Assembly (NCBI GenBank): GCA_963762825.1
Contig: CAVXLZ010000001.1
Span: forward strand, 1,302,001-1,366,000
DNA: 64,000 bases
Reading direction: 5' to 3'
Source of the DNA: Miltoncostaea sp963762825
GTDB lineage: Bacteria; Actinomycetota; Thermoleophilia; Miltoncostaeales; Miltoncostaeaceae
Below the pieces are notes generated by a model. The model searched no databases and was not told the origin of the DNA. It was given only the letters and a program-made list of their open reading frames with translations. The number at the start of each line of letters is the position of its first letter. Position 1 is the stretch's first letter. Positions 1 through 8,958 of the stretch are shown here, piece by piece. Both the position numbers and the translations under genes were made by a program.

Positions 1-716
1 GCAGACCACGAGCGCCCCGGCGCACTTCGCGGCGGCGACGATGCGGCTCGAGGTCCTCGATCGCGCCGAGGAAGTTCGGCTGCTGCACGATGACCGCCGC
101 CGTGTCGGGGCCGATGCGCGACTCGAGCTCGGCGAGGTCGGTGACCCCATCTCGGAGCGGCACCTCGACGACCTCCTGGCCGTAGCCGGGCGCGAGCGTC
201 TGCGAGGGTGGCGCGGCTGTGCGGGTGAACCCCGCGGGAGACGACGACGTCGCGGCGCCCGTTGGCGAGCTTGGCCAGGTAGGCGGCGTTGCCGACCGCC
301 GAGGGGCCCTCGTAGAGCGAGGCGTTCGAGACCGGCAGCCCGGTGAGCTCGGAGATCGCCGTCTGGTACTCGAACATCACCTGCAGACCGCCCTGGGAGA
401 TCTCCGGCTGGTAGGGCGTGTACGGCGTGAGGAACTCCGAGCGCGACAGGATCGAGTCGATCAGCGCCGGGACGTAGTGGTCGTACATCCCGGCGCCGAG
501 GAAGCTGATCTCGTCCTCGGCGCTGACATTGCGCGATGCCAGGCGGCCCAGGCGGGCGAAGACCTCCTGCTCGGGGAGCCCCGCAGGGAGATCGAGCGGG
601 CGGCCCAGACGCAGCGACTCGGGGATCGACGCGAAGAGCTCCTCGATCGAGGACACGCCGATCACCGCGAGCATCTCGCGCAGATCCTCGTCGGTGAGGG
701 ACGTGTAGCGGCTCAC
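1..716 (-). CDS. gcvPA: Glycine dehydrogenase (decarboxylating) subunit 1, 5' part, frameshifted
   Basis: N-terminal half of the P-protein of the glycine cleavage system, which decarboxylates glycine and passes the aminomethyl group to GcvH. On the minus strand a GTG start overlaps the gcvH stop (GTGA). Conserved stretches are readable: SFLGAGMYDHYVP, TPYQPEISQGGLQVMFEYQT and then VVEVPLRDGVTDLAELE, VIVQQPNFLGAIEDLE. They lie in three different frames. One extra base is needed near 201-207 and another near 43-48. The gene continues off the left edge. Because all three frames keep family-level conservation, sequencing indels are more likely than a decayed gene. Confidence 0.85.
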   Translation of the reverse strand, partial: MSRYTSLTDEDLREMLAVIGVSSIEELFASIPESLRLGRPLDLPAGLPEQEVFARLGRLASRNVSAEDEISFLGAGMYDHYVPALIDSILSRSEFLTPYTPYQPEISQGGLQVMFEYQTAISELTGLPVSNASLYEGPSAVGNAAYLAKLANGRRDVVVSRGVHPHSRATLADARARLRPGGRRGAAPRWGHRPRRARVAHRPRHGGGHRAAAELPRRDRGPRAASSPPRSAPGRSWS

Positions 717-1112
717 AGGCCGGCCAGGTACGCCCGATAGGCGGGCTCGTCCATGAGGGTCTCGAGTTCCCCGGGGTCCGAGAGCCTCACCCTGATGAGC
801 CAGCCCTCGCCGTAGGGGTCCTCGTTGACCACGTCGGGGCGCTCGTTGACGAGTCGGGTTCACGGCCACCACCTCGCCGCTCGCCGGGGCGAAGATGTCG
901 GACACGGCCTTCACCGACTCGAGCTCGCCGTAGGCGGAGTCCTTGGTGATCGTCGCGCCGACCTTCGGCGGGTCGTAGTAGACGACCTCGCCGAGCGCGT
1001 CCTGCGCGTACCAGGTGATCCCGAAGACGTGCTCGTCGCCGTCGGCTCTCACCCAGTCGTGCTCGGGGTGGTAGCGCAGGTCGGCGGGATAGCTCTCGTC
1101 GGCGGCAGCCAT
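713..1112 (-). CDS. gcvH: Glycine cleavage system H protein, one frameshift
   Basis: Lipoyl carrier of the glycine cleavage system. It starts at ATG 1112 behind a strong AAGGAG site that lies across the end of gcvT. The reading frame gives the H-protein hallmarks HPEHDWVR, GITWYAQDALGEVVY and the lipoyl-lysine region GELESVKAVSDIFAP. After AVN, near position 851-860, the frame shifts by one. The second frame continues with NERPDVVNEDPYGEGWL and ends in a normal H-protein C-terminus at 713, so both halves are conserved. The length of 400 bases is one more than a multiple of three, consistent with one inserted base. It is followed by gcvPA with a GTGA overlap. Confidence 0.88.
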
Positions 1113-1122
1113 CAGATCTCCT

Positions 1123-2220
1123 TCATTCCTTCGGGGATGTCGCCACGAGCGGGCGGCGGGCGGTGCGGGCGGACTTGGGCTTCCCACGGACGTCGATGAC
1201 GATGTCGTGGTCGGGCGAGGCGTGGGGGCTCGGCAGGTACGCCATGCCGATACCCACATCGAGGGACGGGGAGAGGGTCCCGCTGGTGACGCGACCGACC
1301 CGCCGGCCGTCGATGAGGACCTCGTGACCCCCGCGCGGGATGCCCGGCTCGGTCAGCGCGAAGATCGCGAGCCGCTCCGGCGTGCCGTTCTCGGCCTGGC
1401 CTCGCATCACGTCGGCGCCGAAGAAGCGGCCACTCTCCAGGTCGCACGCCCACTTCAGCCCTGCCTCGATCGGCGTGCGCTCGCGCGAGAGCTCCTGCCC
1501 GTACAGCGGATAGCCCATCTCGAGGCGGAGCGTGTCCCGGGCCACCAGCCCCGTCGGGACCGGGGCGCCCTCGTTCGCCATCAGGGCGTCCCAGAGGGCC
1601 GGTGCGCCCTCCCAGGGGCACATCAACTCGACGCCGGGCTCGCCGGTGTAGCCCGTCCGCGCGATGAGGCAGGGAACCCCGGCGATCGTGTCCTCGGCGA
1701 CCTCGAAGTAGTCGAGCGCAAAGGCGCTCGGGGTCGCGGCCAGCGGGCCGAGCGCGTCGGCCCAGCGAGGGCCCTGGAGGGCGAGCATCGCCACCTCTGC
1801 CGACCGGTCGGCCAGATCGGCCCGCCGCGGCAGCCGGTCCTCGAGGCGCTCGCGGCAGGCGCCGATGTTGGACGCGTTGACCACCAGCAGGTAGCGATCG
1901 GCGAGCGCGTAGACGATCAGGTCGTCGATCACGCCTCCGTCGTCCTCGCACATGAGCGTGTACTGCCCCTGGCCCGGACCGATCGCCGAGAGATCGTTCG
2001 TGAGAGCGCGCTCAAGGCCCTCGCGCGCCTCCGGGCCCGAGATCTCGAGTTGCCCCATGTGCGACACATCGAAGAGGCCGCAGTGCTCGCGCACCGCCCG
2101 GTGCTCGGCTCCGGCGCTCGAGTAGTAGAGGGGCATGTCCCACCCGGCGAACTCACCCATCCGCGCGCCGAGCGCCACGTGGCGATCGTGCAGAGAGGTC
2201 TTCGCAGGGGCGCTCGCCAT
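1123..2220 (-). CDS. gcvT: Aminomethyltransferase (glycine cleavage T protein)
   Basis: Transfers the methylene group from aminomethylated GcvH to tetrahydrofolate and releases ammonia. The 365-residue product has the family length. It begins with SLHDRHVALGARMGEFAGWDMPL and keeps the motifs GLFDVSHMGQ, TGYTGEPGVEL and the C-terminal barrel with GHEVLIDGRRVGRVTSG. ATG 2220 is preferred to upstream codons because a TAGCGT element lies eight bases before it. It is first in a gcvT-gcvH-gcvPA transcription unit and is intact, unlike the two genes after it. Confidence 0.95.
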   Translation of the reverse strand: MASAPAKTSLHDRHVALGARMGEFAGWDMPLYYSSAGAEHRAVREHCGLFDVSHMGQLEISGPEAREGLERALTNDLSAIGPGQGQYTLMCEDDGGVIDDLIVYALADRYLLVVNASNIGACRERLEDRLPRRADLADRSAEVAMLALQGPRWADALGPLAATPSAFALDYFEVAEDTIAGVPCLIARTGYTGEPGVELMCPWEGAPALWDALMANEGAPVPTGLVARDTLRLEMGYPLYGQELSRERTPIEAGLKWACDLESGRFFGADVMRGQAENGTPERLAIFALTEPGIPRGGHEVLIDGRRVGRVTSGTLSPSLDVGIGMAYLPSPHASPDHDIVIDVRGKPKSARTARRPLVATSPKE

Positions 2221-2332
2221 CCGCGAGGACGCTACCACGCGGGTCAGATCGAGCGCCGGTCCACCGGCCCGGGTCGCGGCGGTCGGATGGGCCCTAAGTC
2301 CGCTACTCCGTAATTACGTGATATTGTCTGCG
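2221..2332. promoter_or_regulatory. Divergent promoter region between gcvT and the serine hydrolase
   Basis: 112 bases between divergent genes. On the minus strand TAGCGT (2234-2229) lies eight bases before the gcvT ATG, the leaderless arrangement seen repeatedly in this window. On the plus strand TATTGT (2322-2327) lies five bases before the hydrolase ATG. A perfect 10-base palindrome CGTAATTACG sits at 2309-2318 in an unusually AT-rich patch and is a candidate operator. No glycine-riboswitch-like structure is present, and the space is too short for one. Confidence 0.45.
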
Positions 2333-3386
2333 ATGACTCTCGAGGAGGCTCACCGAAGGTACCGACCTCCGGCGCTCGGCGGCTGTCTGGTGGACGCCCG
2401 CGGGGCGGTGGACGTCGCGGTCGTCGGAACGCGCGTGAGGGGTGGCGAGGAGCCGGCGCTCCCAGATGACCTCTGGCACATCGGCTCGTGCGCCAAGGCG
2501 ATGACGTCCTCCTGCTACGCCCGCCTGGTCGAGGGCGGCGCCGCCGACTGGGGAGCGAGGCTGCCCGACCTCTTCCCCGACATCGCCGACTCCGTGGACC
2601 CGGGATGGCACGAAACCACGATCGTCAACCTGCTCACCCACCGGGCCGGCCTTCCAGGGAACCTCCCCCGGCGCGAGCTGCCCTCGCTGGCACGCGACCC
2701 GCGCCCGATCGAGGAGCAGCGCACGGCGGCCGTCGCCGACGCCCTGGCGCGCCCCCCGCCGACCCGGCGGCTTCCACTACTCCAACCTCGGTTACATCCT
2801 GGCGGGGGCGGCGATCGAGCGCATCACGGGACGGAGCTGGGAGGGCGCGATCGCCGAGCTGCTCTTCGCGCCCCTCGGGATCTCATCAGCCGGCTTCGGG
2901 GCCCCGGTCGATCGGCAACCGCAGGGGCACGCACCGCGGTGTCGTGGGTTCGGCTGCGGCCCTCCCGTGCACCCGGGAGAGACCGGCCGGCCGGCGCCCG
3001 AGGCGGACAACCCGGCCGTGATGGGGCCCGCCGGGCGGGTCCACCTGGCGCTCGCCGACTGGGCGCGGTTCGTCGCGCAGTTCCTGGAGGGAGGCGCAAC
3101 CGTGCTCCGGCCGGAGTCGGTGGCGAGAATGCTCACGGCGCCCGTCGGGCGGGGCCCGGCGCAGGCGATGGGATGGGCCTACCCCGGCCGCCGGGGTCAA
3201 CGCGCCGGTGTCGGCTTCGGACAACAGGGCTCCAACCGGCTGTGGGTCGCGACCGCCATCGTCTCGCCCGATCGGCGGCACGCCGCCCTGGTCACCGCGA
3301 ACGACGGCCGGGCCCGGCTGTTACGAGTCACTGCCGAGCTCGCCATCGCGCTGCTGCCGACCAACCGAGCGGGCCGACTCACTTGA
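2333..3386 (+). CDS. Beta-lactamase-family serine hydrolase, frameshifted
   Basis: Class C beta-lactamase/DD-peptidase fold hydrolase of unknown substrate. The first frame (2333 to about 2757) carries the SxxK nucleophile motif as GSCAKAM and the LLTHRAGLPG segment. The second frame (about 2766 to 3386) carries YSNLGY, the YxN motif, and a C-terminus ending in FGQQGSNRLW followed by about 45 residues. The two frames join at GCCCCCCGCCGACCCGGCGG (2751-2770). One missing C and one missing G in those homopolymers would restore a single frame reading ADPGGFHYSN. It is convergent with ftsZ and overlaps its end by eight bases. The usual HxG/KTG motif is not obvious. Confidence 0.75.
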
Positions 3387-4539
3387 GGAAGTCGGGGATC
3401 TCCAAGGCGTCGTCGGGGATCTCGAAGCCCTTTCGCTCCGACGACTCGAGGGTGATCGGGGGACGCCCGCCCTCCCTCGGCTGACGGCGCGCGCTCACCG
3501 GCTCGCGTTCGCGTTCGCGTTCGCGCCGCCCGAACCGCGGCTCGGAGGCCTGGGACGCGGAGGCGGACTCCGCGCCGTCGAATCCTGTTGCGATGACGGT
3601 CACGCGCAGCGTGTCGCCCGCGGTCTCGTCGATGACCGCTCCGAAGATCACGTTGCAGTCGTCGTGCGCCGCCTGGCGGATGATGCCGGCGGCCTCGTCG
3701 ATCTCGAAGAGGCCGAGGTCGCCCCCGCCGGTGATGTTGAGCAGCACGCCCGTCGCGCCGGCGACCGTCGTCTCGAGGAGAGGCGACGAGATGGCGGCCT
3801 TGGCGGCCTCGGCCGCACGGTTCTCGCCGGACGCGGTTCCGATGCCCATCAGAGAGGCGCCCGCGTCCTGCATGATCGTGCGCACGTCGGCGAAGTCGAG
3901 GTTGATCAACCCGGGCACCGTGATCAGGTCGGTGATGCCCTGGACGCCCTGGCGCAGCACGTCGTCGGCCATGCGGAACGCGTCGATGATCGAGGTGCGC
4001 CTCTCGACGACCTGGATCAGCCGCTCGTTCGGAATCACGATGACCGAGTCGACGTGCTTCTGCAGTTCCTCGATGCCGTCCTCGGCGCGGCGTGTGCGCT
4101 GCGCGCCCTCGAACGAGAAGGGGCGGGTCACGACGCCGACGGTGAGGGCGCCCTGCTCGCGGGCGATCTGAGCGATGACGGGGGCCGCACCGGTGCCGGT
4201 GCCGCCGCCCTCGCCTGCGGTCACGAACACCATGTCCGCGCCGCGCACCGCCTCCTTCAGCTCCTCGCGGCTCTCCTCGGCGGCGTCGCGTCCGACGCGG
4301 GGGTCGGCGCCCGCGCCGAGACCCTTCGTGATCGTCCCGCCGATGTGGATCTTGACGTCGGCGTCGCACATCGACAGCGCCTGGGCGTCGGTGTTGACGG
4401 CGATGAACTCCACGCCGCGGACGCCCGCGTCGATCATGCGGTTGACGGCGTTGACGCCACCCCCGCCGACGCCGACGACCTTGATGACCGCCAAGTAGTT
4501 GCTCGTCTCCACCGGACTCCCCCGATCGGCGCTGCTCAT
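3379..4539 (-). CDS. ftsZ: Cell division protein FtsZ
   Basis: Tubulin-like GTPase that forms the division ring. The 386-residue protein has GVGGGGVNAVNRMI, the tubulin signature GGGTGTGAAP at about 111-120, the T7-type NLDFADVRTIM, then a short basic and acidic linker with an Arg-Glu run, and the C-terminal peptide EIPDFLK that binds FtsA/SepF-type anchors. It is last in the dcw cluster and is separated from ftsQ by 193 bases holding its own promoter. No ftsA, sepF or pgeF lies beside it; the next gene is convergent. Confidence 0.98.
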   Translation of the reverse strand: MSSADRGSPVETSNYLAVIKVVGVGGGGVNAVNRMIDAGVRGVEFIAVNTDAQALSMCDADVKIHIGGTITKGLGAGADPRVGRDAAEESREELKEAVRGADMVFVTAGEGGGTGTGAAPVIAQIAREQGALTVGVVTRPFSFEGAQRTRRAEDGIEELQKHVDSVIVIPNERLIQVVERRTSIIDAFRMADDVLRQGVQGITDLITVPGLINLDFADVRTIMQDAGASLMGIGTASGENRAAEAAKAAISSPLLETTVAGATGVLLNITGGGDLGLFEIDEAAGIIRQAAHDDCNVIFGAVIDETAGDTLRVTVIATGFDGAESASASQASEPRFGRREREREREPVSARRQPREGGRPPITLESSERKGFEIPDDALEIPDFLK

Positions 4540-4635
4540 GCGGTGCTACAGGAAAGCCTCAACCAATGATCGAGGCTGTGAAGGAACGACTTCCAGCGAA
4601 AAGAACCTGGCTCAGGCACGGCTTCGCCAGCCTGG

Positions 4636-4664
4636 AAACTAGGGACCGCTCCACGCCCTGTCAA
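4636..4664 (-). promoter_or_regulatory. Promoter for ftsZ
   Basis: On the minus strand TTGACA (4664-4659), a 17-base spacer and TAGTTT (4641-4636) form a near-consensus housekeeping promoter about 97 bases before the ftsZ ATG. The 5' leader contains a small hairpin at about 4557-4575 (CCTCGA pairing with TTGAGG). The site would give ftsZ expression independent of the upstream mur genes. It was read by eye and no transcript data are available. Confidence 0.65.
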
Positions 4665-4732
4665 GACGATCTCATGTTCAACTCGAGTGTTTGCACCCGA
4701 ATGGGCTGCGACCCTCGACTGAAAGATGAGTG

Positions 4733-5527
4733 TTATGACAGACCGCCCACCGCCGGATTCTCCGGGACGGAGAGCTCGATATAGGAGGCCTCGGCCTCCT
4801 GCTCGGGAGAGAGGTTCGCGAGCATCAGTCCGAGGACGCGCGCCTTGGCCTCCATGCGCTCGGGTGCCCCGAGACGCACCTCTGGACCGGCGGTGAGCTT
4901 TCCCTCGATCAACCCGTACTTCGTGACGTGCAGCGCGCGGACGCGCGCCGCCGTCTCCGGTTCTGCTGCCGCGATGAACGCGAGGGCCGCCCGCATGTCG
5001 GGACGCAGGAACCCGCCCTCCGGAGGAGGGCTCTCCCCGAGCCGCAGCCAGCCGAGCCCCGGTGAGCCGTCCTTCACCCCGAGCACCCGGCCGGCCGACG
5101 AGAGGAGAACCGCCTGATCCTCGAAGGCCGCGACCGCGACGGGGGTGGCCTCGACCACCCGCACCGAGAGGGCCCGCGGCCACCGCCGGTCCACGCTGAT
5201 CGATTCCACCCAGGGGAACTCACGGGCGACCGTCCGCATCCTGTCGGCGGGCGGTGAGACCACGGTGCCCCCGGCCGCTGCATCCCTCAGCGCGGCGGCG
5301 AGTTCCTCGCCATCGGGGCGATCGTAGCCGCTCACGGAGACCCCGTGCACGGCGAGCAACGGGCCCGTCACCATCCAGTAGATGACGGCGAGCACCGTCA
5401 AGGTGCCGAGCCCGATCAGCAGGACCGAACGGCGGCGGCGCCCCTGGGCCCTGGCGATCTCCCGACGGCGCTCGGCCACCGCTGGATGCGGGCGGGAGGC
5501 GGAGGCCCGCGCGGAGTGACCGCTCAC
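4733..5527 (-). CDS. ftsQ: Cell division protein FtsQ/DivIB
   Basis: Bitopic divisome protein with a POTRA domain. The 264-residue product has a basic cytoplasmic N-terminus, one membrane helix at about 35-57 (SVLLIGLGTLTVLAVIYWMV), a POTRA-like segment starting at VHGVSVSGYDRPD, and a beta domain. The GTG start at 5527 overlaps the murB stop as GTGA and places the helix at the usual distance; upstream codons in this frame are antisense-like. Sequence is divergent, as normal for FtsQ, so the call leans on topology and position between murB and ftsZ. Confidence 0.92.
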   Translation of the reverse strand: MSGHSARASASRPHPAVAERRREIARAQGRRRRSVLLIGLGTLTVLAVIYWMVTGPLLAVHGVSVSGYDRPDGEELAAALRDAAAGGTVVSPPADRMRTVAREFPWVESISVDRRWPRALSVRVVEATPVAVAAFEDQAVLLSSAGRVLGVKDGSPGLGWLRLGESPPPEGGFLRPDMRAALAFIAAAEPETAARVRALHVTKYGLIEGKLTAGPEVRLGAPERMEAKARVLGLMLANLSPEQEAEASYIELSVPENPAVGGLS

Positions 5528-6450
5528 GAGGGCTCCATCGGGGCGTGGATGATGCCTCGCGTGGGGTGGAGGTAGCGGACCTCGGGCATGAGCGCGGGTC
5601 CGCCCGCGTCGATCACCCGACGGCGTCCGGCTCGCATGAGATCGAGAACATCGGTGGCGCGGCACTGGGGCGTCGCCTCGATGAAGTTCGCGTGCACCGT
5701 CGAGAAGCGCGCGCCCCCGACGGAGAGCCCCTTGCACCCGGCGGCCTCGAGAAGCCGGCCCGACGAGTCGCCGGGCGGGTTGGTGAAGACGCTGCCGAAG
5801 GTGCGCGCCCGTTGGGGTTGGGTGGCCCGCCGGCGGGCCCGGAAGTCGGCGAGGCGCGCGGCGATCGCCGCGGCATCGCCCCGCGTGAGGGCGAAGCCGG
5901 CGGCGGCCACCACCTCGCCCGCGGCGACGGACGAACTGCGATACCCCAACGAGAGATCGTCCACGCCCACGCGGCGGCGCCCATCGGGCGCGCAGATGAC
6001 CGCCCAGCGCAGCACCTGGGCGAGATCGCCGGAGTGCGCGCCCGCGTTCATCGCGACCGCCCCGCCGACCGTTCCCGGGATGCTCGCCCCCCACTCGAGG
6101 CCCTCGAGTCCGTGAGCTGCCGCCCGTTGCACCGCCCGTGGCAGCGAGGCGCCTCCCCCGCACCAGAGGTCGGTACCGCGGGCGGAGATCGAGGTCAGGC
6201 GTCCGACCAGTCGCAGCGCCAGACCGCGGAAGCCCTCGTCGGCAACCAGCAGATTGGATCCGCGTCCGATCACCGCGACGGGAAGGCTCCGCTCTCTGGC
6301 CCATGCGAGCGCCGCGACCACATCACCGAAGGACGCCGCCCGGCAGAGCCAGTCGGCGGATCCGCCCACGCGGATCGTCGTGAGGGGGGCGAGCGGTGCG
6401 TCGGGATGGATGTCAGGCAGGGTCGGTACGAGTGTCGCGGTCGCCATCAC
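5524..6450 (-). CDS. murB: UDP-N-acetylenolpyruvoylglucosamine reductase
   Basis: FAD enzyme that reduces UDP-GlcNAc-enolpyruvate to UDP-MurNAc. The 308-residue protein has the FAD motifs TTIRVGGSADW, GRGSNLLV and GASIPGTVGGAVAMNAGA, and the catalytic region GSVFTNPPGDSSGRLLEAAG with the proton-donor Ser. It ends with the conserved Glu region ALMPEVRYL. GTG 6450 and ATG 6447 are adjacent possible starts; both overlap the end of murC by about 35 bases. Confidence 0.96.
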   Translation of the reverse strand: MMATATLVPTLPDIHPDAPLAPLTTIRVGGSADWLCRAASFGDVVAALAWARERSLPVAVIGRGSNLLVADEGFRGLALRLVGRLTSISARGTDLWCGGGASLPRAVQRAAAHGLEGLEWGASIPGTVGGAVAMNAGAHSGDLAQVLRWAVICAPDGRRRVGVDDLSLGYRSSSVAAGEVVAAAGFALTRGDAAAIAARLADFRARRRATQPQRARTFGSVFTNPPGDSSGRLLEAAGCKGLSVGGARFSTVHANFIEATPQCRATDVLDLMRAGRRRVIDAGGPALMPEVRYLHPTRGIIHAPMEPS

Positions 6451-7813
6451 CGGAGAGTCTTTCCAGGCGGGCCACCAACTCCTTCCCCAGACCGGTGATG
6501 TCGCCGGCCCCCATCGTGAGGACCAGGTCGCCGGGGCGGGCCTCCGACATCACCGCGTCGGCCGCATCGGAGAGCGTCGCGGCGAAGACCGCGCGGGTCG
6601 GCGGTGGGACGCCTTCGGCCACCGATCGCCCCGTCACGTAGGGATCGGCGGGCTCACGAGCGAGGTAGATCTCCGTGACGATCGCCACGTCGGCGCCGCC
6701 GAGCGCCTCCGCCAGCTCTGCACCGAGCGCCCGCGTGCGAGAGGGAAGGTGCGGTTGGAATACCACGACCACCCGCGTGGCGCCGCGCTCGCGGGCGGCC
6801 GTGAGGGTGGCGCGGATCTCGGCCGGATGGTGTGCGTAGTCGTCGATCACCTCGACGCCGGCCGCGGCTCCGCGTGGTTCCATCCGCCGGCCGACCCCGG
6901 TGAAGCCGCGCAGGCGGGCCGCCGCGTCGGCCAGGGGAACCCCGCACCAGTCGGCCAGCGCCAGCGCGCAGGCGGCGTTCTCGGCGTTGTGGAGGCCGGC
7001 GACGGTCAGCGGCACCTCGATGCTGTGGCCGTCGGAGAGCACCAGACGGAATCCGGCCGCACCCGCCGGGCGCTCGACGCGGCAGAACGCGCCCGGGGAG
7101 TCGCCGACCAGGCGCACCGGACAGGGGGCGTCCTGAGCACACGAGCGAGCGGCCTCGTCGGGGCCGACCACCAGCACGCCGTCGGCCGGGAGTCGCGCGA
7201 CGAACGATCGGAACACCTCGCGCACCTCGTCGAGGCTCCCGTACGTCGCGTGATGATCGTGATCGACGTTGAGCAGGATCGCGGCCCGCGGCGCGAGGTT
7301 GAGGAGCGACCGGTCGCTCTCGTCCGCCTCGGCCACGAACCAGGGGCCCTCACCCCAGACGGCGCCCGTCCCCCTCCCGCCCGAGATCGTCGCTCCGACG
7401 CATGCGGAAGCGTCGCCCAGCGCCGCGAGAAGCATGGCGCTCGTGGTGGACTTGCCGTGCGCACCCGCCACCGCGAGGCCCTCGCGGCCCGCCATCAGCT
7501 CCGCCAGCAGCTGCGAGCGGTGGAGCACCGGCAGCCCCCGGCGGCGGGCCTCTGCGAGCTCGGGGTTGTCCTCGGCGATCGCCGTCGAGACGACGACCGC
7601 CGCCGCATCGGCGGCGATGGAGCCGGCTCCGTGACCGGCCCGGGCGTCCACGCCGGCGGCGCGCAGAGCGGCGAGCATCGGGGAGTCCTCGCGGTCCGTC
7701 CCGCCCACCCGGTAGCCCGCGGACCGGGCCAGCAGCGCGAGCCCGCTCATGCCGGCGCCGCCGATCCCCACCATGTGAATCGGCCGAGGAGCGGCCGGCG
7801 TCGTCCCGCTCAC
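6413..7813 (-). CDS. murC: UDP-N-acetylmuramate--L-alanine ligase
   Basis: ATP-dependent Mur ligase that adds L-Ala to UDP-MurNAc. The 466-residue protein has the Rossmann-type HMVGIGGAGMSGLA at the N-terminus, the ATP loop GAHGKSTTSAM at about 117, EADESDRSLL, the second-domain HNAENAACALALA, and the C-terminal IDDYAHHPAEI and VFQPHLPSRT typical of MurC rather than other Mur ligases. The GTG start overlaps the murG stop as GTGA. The product is the substrate of the adjacent MurD homologue. Confidence 0.97.
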   Translation of the reverse strand: MSGTTPAAPRPIHMVGIGGAGMSGLALLARSAGYRVGGTDREDSPMLAALRAAGVDARAGHGAGSIAADAAAVVVSTAIAEDNPELAEARRRGLPVLHRSQLLAELMAGREGLAVAGAHGKSTTSAMLLAALGDASACVGATISGGRGTGAVWGEGPWFVAEADESDRSLLNLAPRAAILLNVDHDHHATYGSLDEVREVFRSFVARLPADGVLVVGPDEAARSCAQDAPCPVRLVGDSPGAFCRVERPAGAAGFRLVLSDGHSIEVPLTVAGLHNAENAACALALADWCGVPLADAAARLRGFTGVGRRMEPRGAAAGVEVIDDYAHHPAEIRATLTAARERGATRVVVVFQPHLPSRTRALGAELAEALGGADVAIVTEIYLAREPADPYVTGRSVAEGVPPPTRAVFAATLSDAADAVMSEARPGDLVLTMGAGDITGLGKELVARLERLSGDGDRDTRTDPA

Positions 7814-8958
7814 CCGCGGCGAAGGCGGCGCGGGATGCGCAGGCGCGGCAGGCGCCGGCGGCGGGCGCGGGCGGCGGCGATCGCGACCACCTCCTCGGCG
7901 ACGCGGTCCGCCGCATCGGGGCGCCCCACCGATCGGGCGGACTCGGCCATCGCCTCCAGCCGGCGACGGTCCGCGAGAAGCGCACCCACGAGCCCCTGGA
8001 GGCGCTCACCGGTGCAGTCGGCATCCGGCAACACCACCGCGGCGCCGGCCTCGGCGAGCCAGCGGGCGTTCTTGGCCTGATGATCCCCGGTCGCGCTCGG
8101 GTACGGCACGAGGATCGAGGGGCGGCCGATGGCGGCCAACTCGAAGACCGAGCCGCCCGACCGCGAGATCACCAGATCCGCGGCGGCGATCGCCTCGGGC
8201 AGGTTGTCGAGCCATCCGTGCAGCCGGTAGCGAGGGCCCGGAGAGCGCCGCTCGAGGAGGCGACGGACCGCGTCGACCTGCGTGAGCCCGGCCACGTGGA
8301 TCACCTCGAACGGAGGGGCGTCACCGAAGGCCTCGACGGCCGCGAGGTTGAGGGTGCGCGCGCCCTGGCTCCCGCCGACCACGAGGATGACCGTCGCACC
8401 GGGATCGATGCCGAAGACCCGGCGGCCGGCGGTGCGGGTGGCCTCGGCCACCGCTCGGCTGACCGGGCGCCCGGTCACCAGATAACGCGATCCCGATCGC
8501 CCCACGAGGGGGAATGCGAGGGTGACGCGACGCGCCAGCGGGGCGGCGAGGCGATTGGCGACGCCCAGGTGCGAGTCCGCCTCCATGACGACCAGGGGCG
8601 TGCGCGTGAGCCATGCCGCCAGCGCGACCGGGCCCGCCACGTAGCTGCCACCCCCGAGGACGGCGTCGGTGCGCTGCCGCGCGAGCAGGAACATCGCCCG
8701 GGGGACGGCGGCGCCGGCCAACAGGAGCGCCCAGACGTTGCGCACGGATAGGCGGCGCACGAGTCCCCGCAGCGGGATCAGGTCCTCGGGGTATCCCGCT
8801 CGAGTGACCGTGCCCGACGCGCCCGTGCCGCGGGCCCCGATGAAGCGGACCTCAGCGCCCCGGGCCCGGAGCGCGTCGGCCACCGCCAGCGCGGGCATCA
8901 CGTGACCGCCCGTCCCTCCGGCGGCGATCGTGACCCTCAGCGGTGTCAACGGCGACAA
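7810..8958 (-). CDS. murG: UDP-GlcNAc:lipid I GlcNAc transferase MurG
   Basis: Membrane-associated GT28 glycosyltransferase that makes lipid II. The 382-residue protein shows the N-domain G-loop TIAAGGTGGHVMPA, GGGSYVAGP, and the C-domain VVGGSQGARTLN, SRSGGSVFELAA and GDHQAKNA. The usual HEQN of the acceptor site is replaced by MEADSHLGVANR. The TTG at 8958 is needed to include the G-loop, but it lies 107 bases inside the ftsW frame, an unusually long overlap. Confidence 0.95.
   Translation of the reverse strand: MSPLTPLRVTIAAGGTGGHVMPALAVADALRARGAEVRFIGARGTGASGTVTRAGYPEDLIPLRGLVRRLSVRNVWALLLAGAAVPRAMFLLARQRTDAVLGGGSYVAGPVALAAWLTRTPLVVMEADSHLGVANRLAAPLARRVTLAFPLVGRSGSRYLVTGRPVSRAVAEATRTAGRRVFGIDPGATVILVVGGSQGARTLNLAAVEAFGDAPPFEVIHVAGLTQVDAVRRLLERRSPGPRYRLHGWLDNLPEAIAAADLVISRSGGSVFELAAIGRPSILVPYPSATGDHQAKNARWLAEAGAAVVLPDADCTGERLQGLVGALLADRRRLEAMAESARSVGRPDAADRVAEEVVAIAAARARRRRLPRLRIPRRLRRG

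Noticed and set aside
3490..3530. Tandem GTTCGC-like repeat in the ftsZ linker
   Set aside because: It encodes an Arg-Glu run in the disordered FtsZ linker. Such low-complexity stretches are normal there and need no mobile or regulatory explanation.
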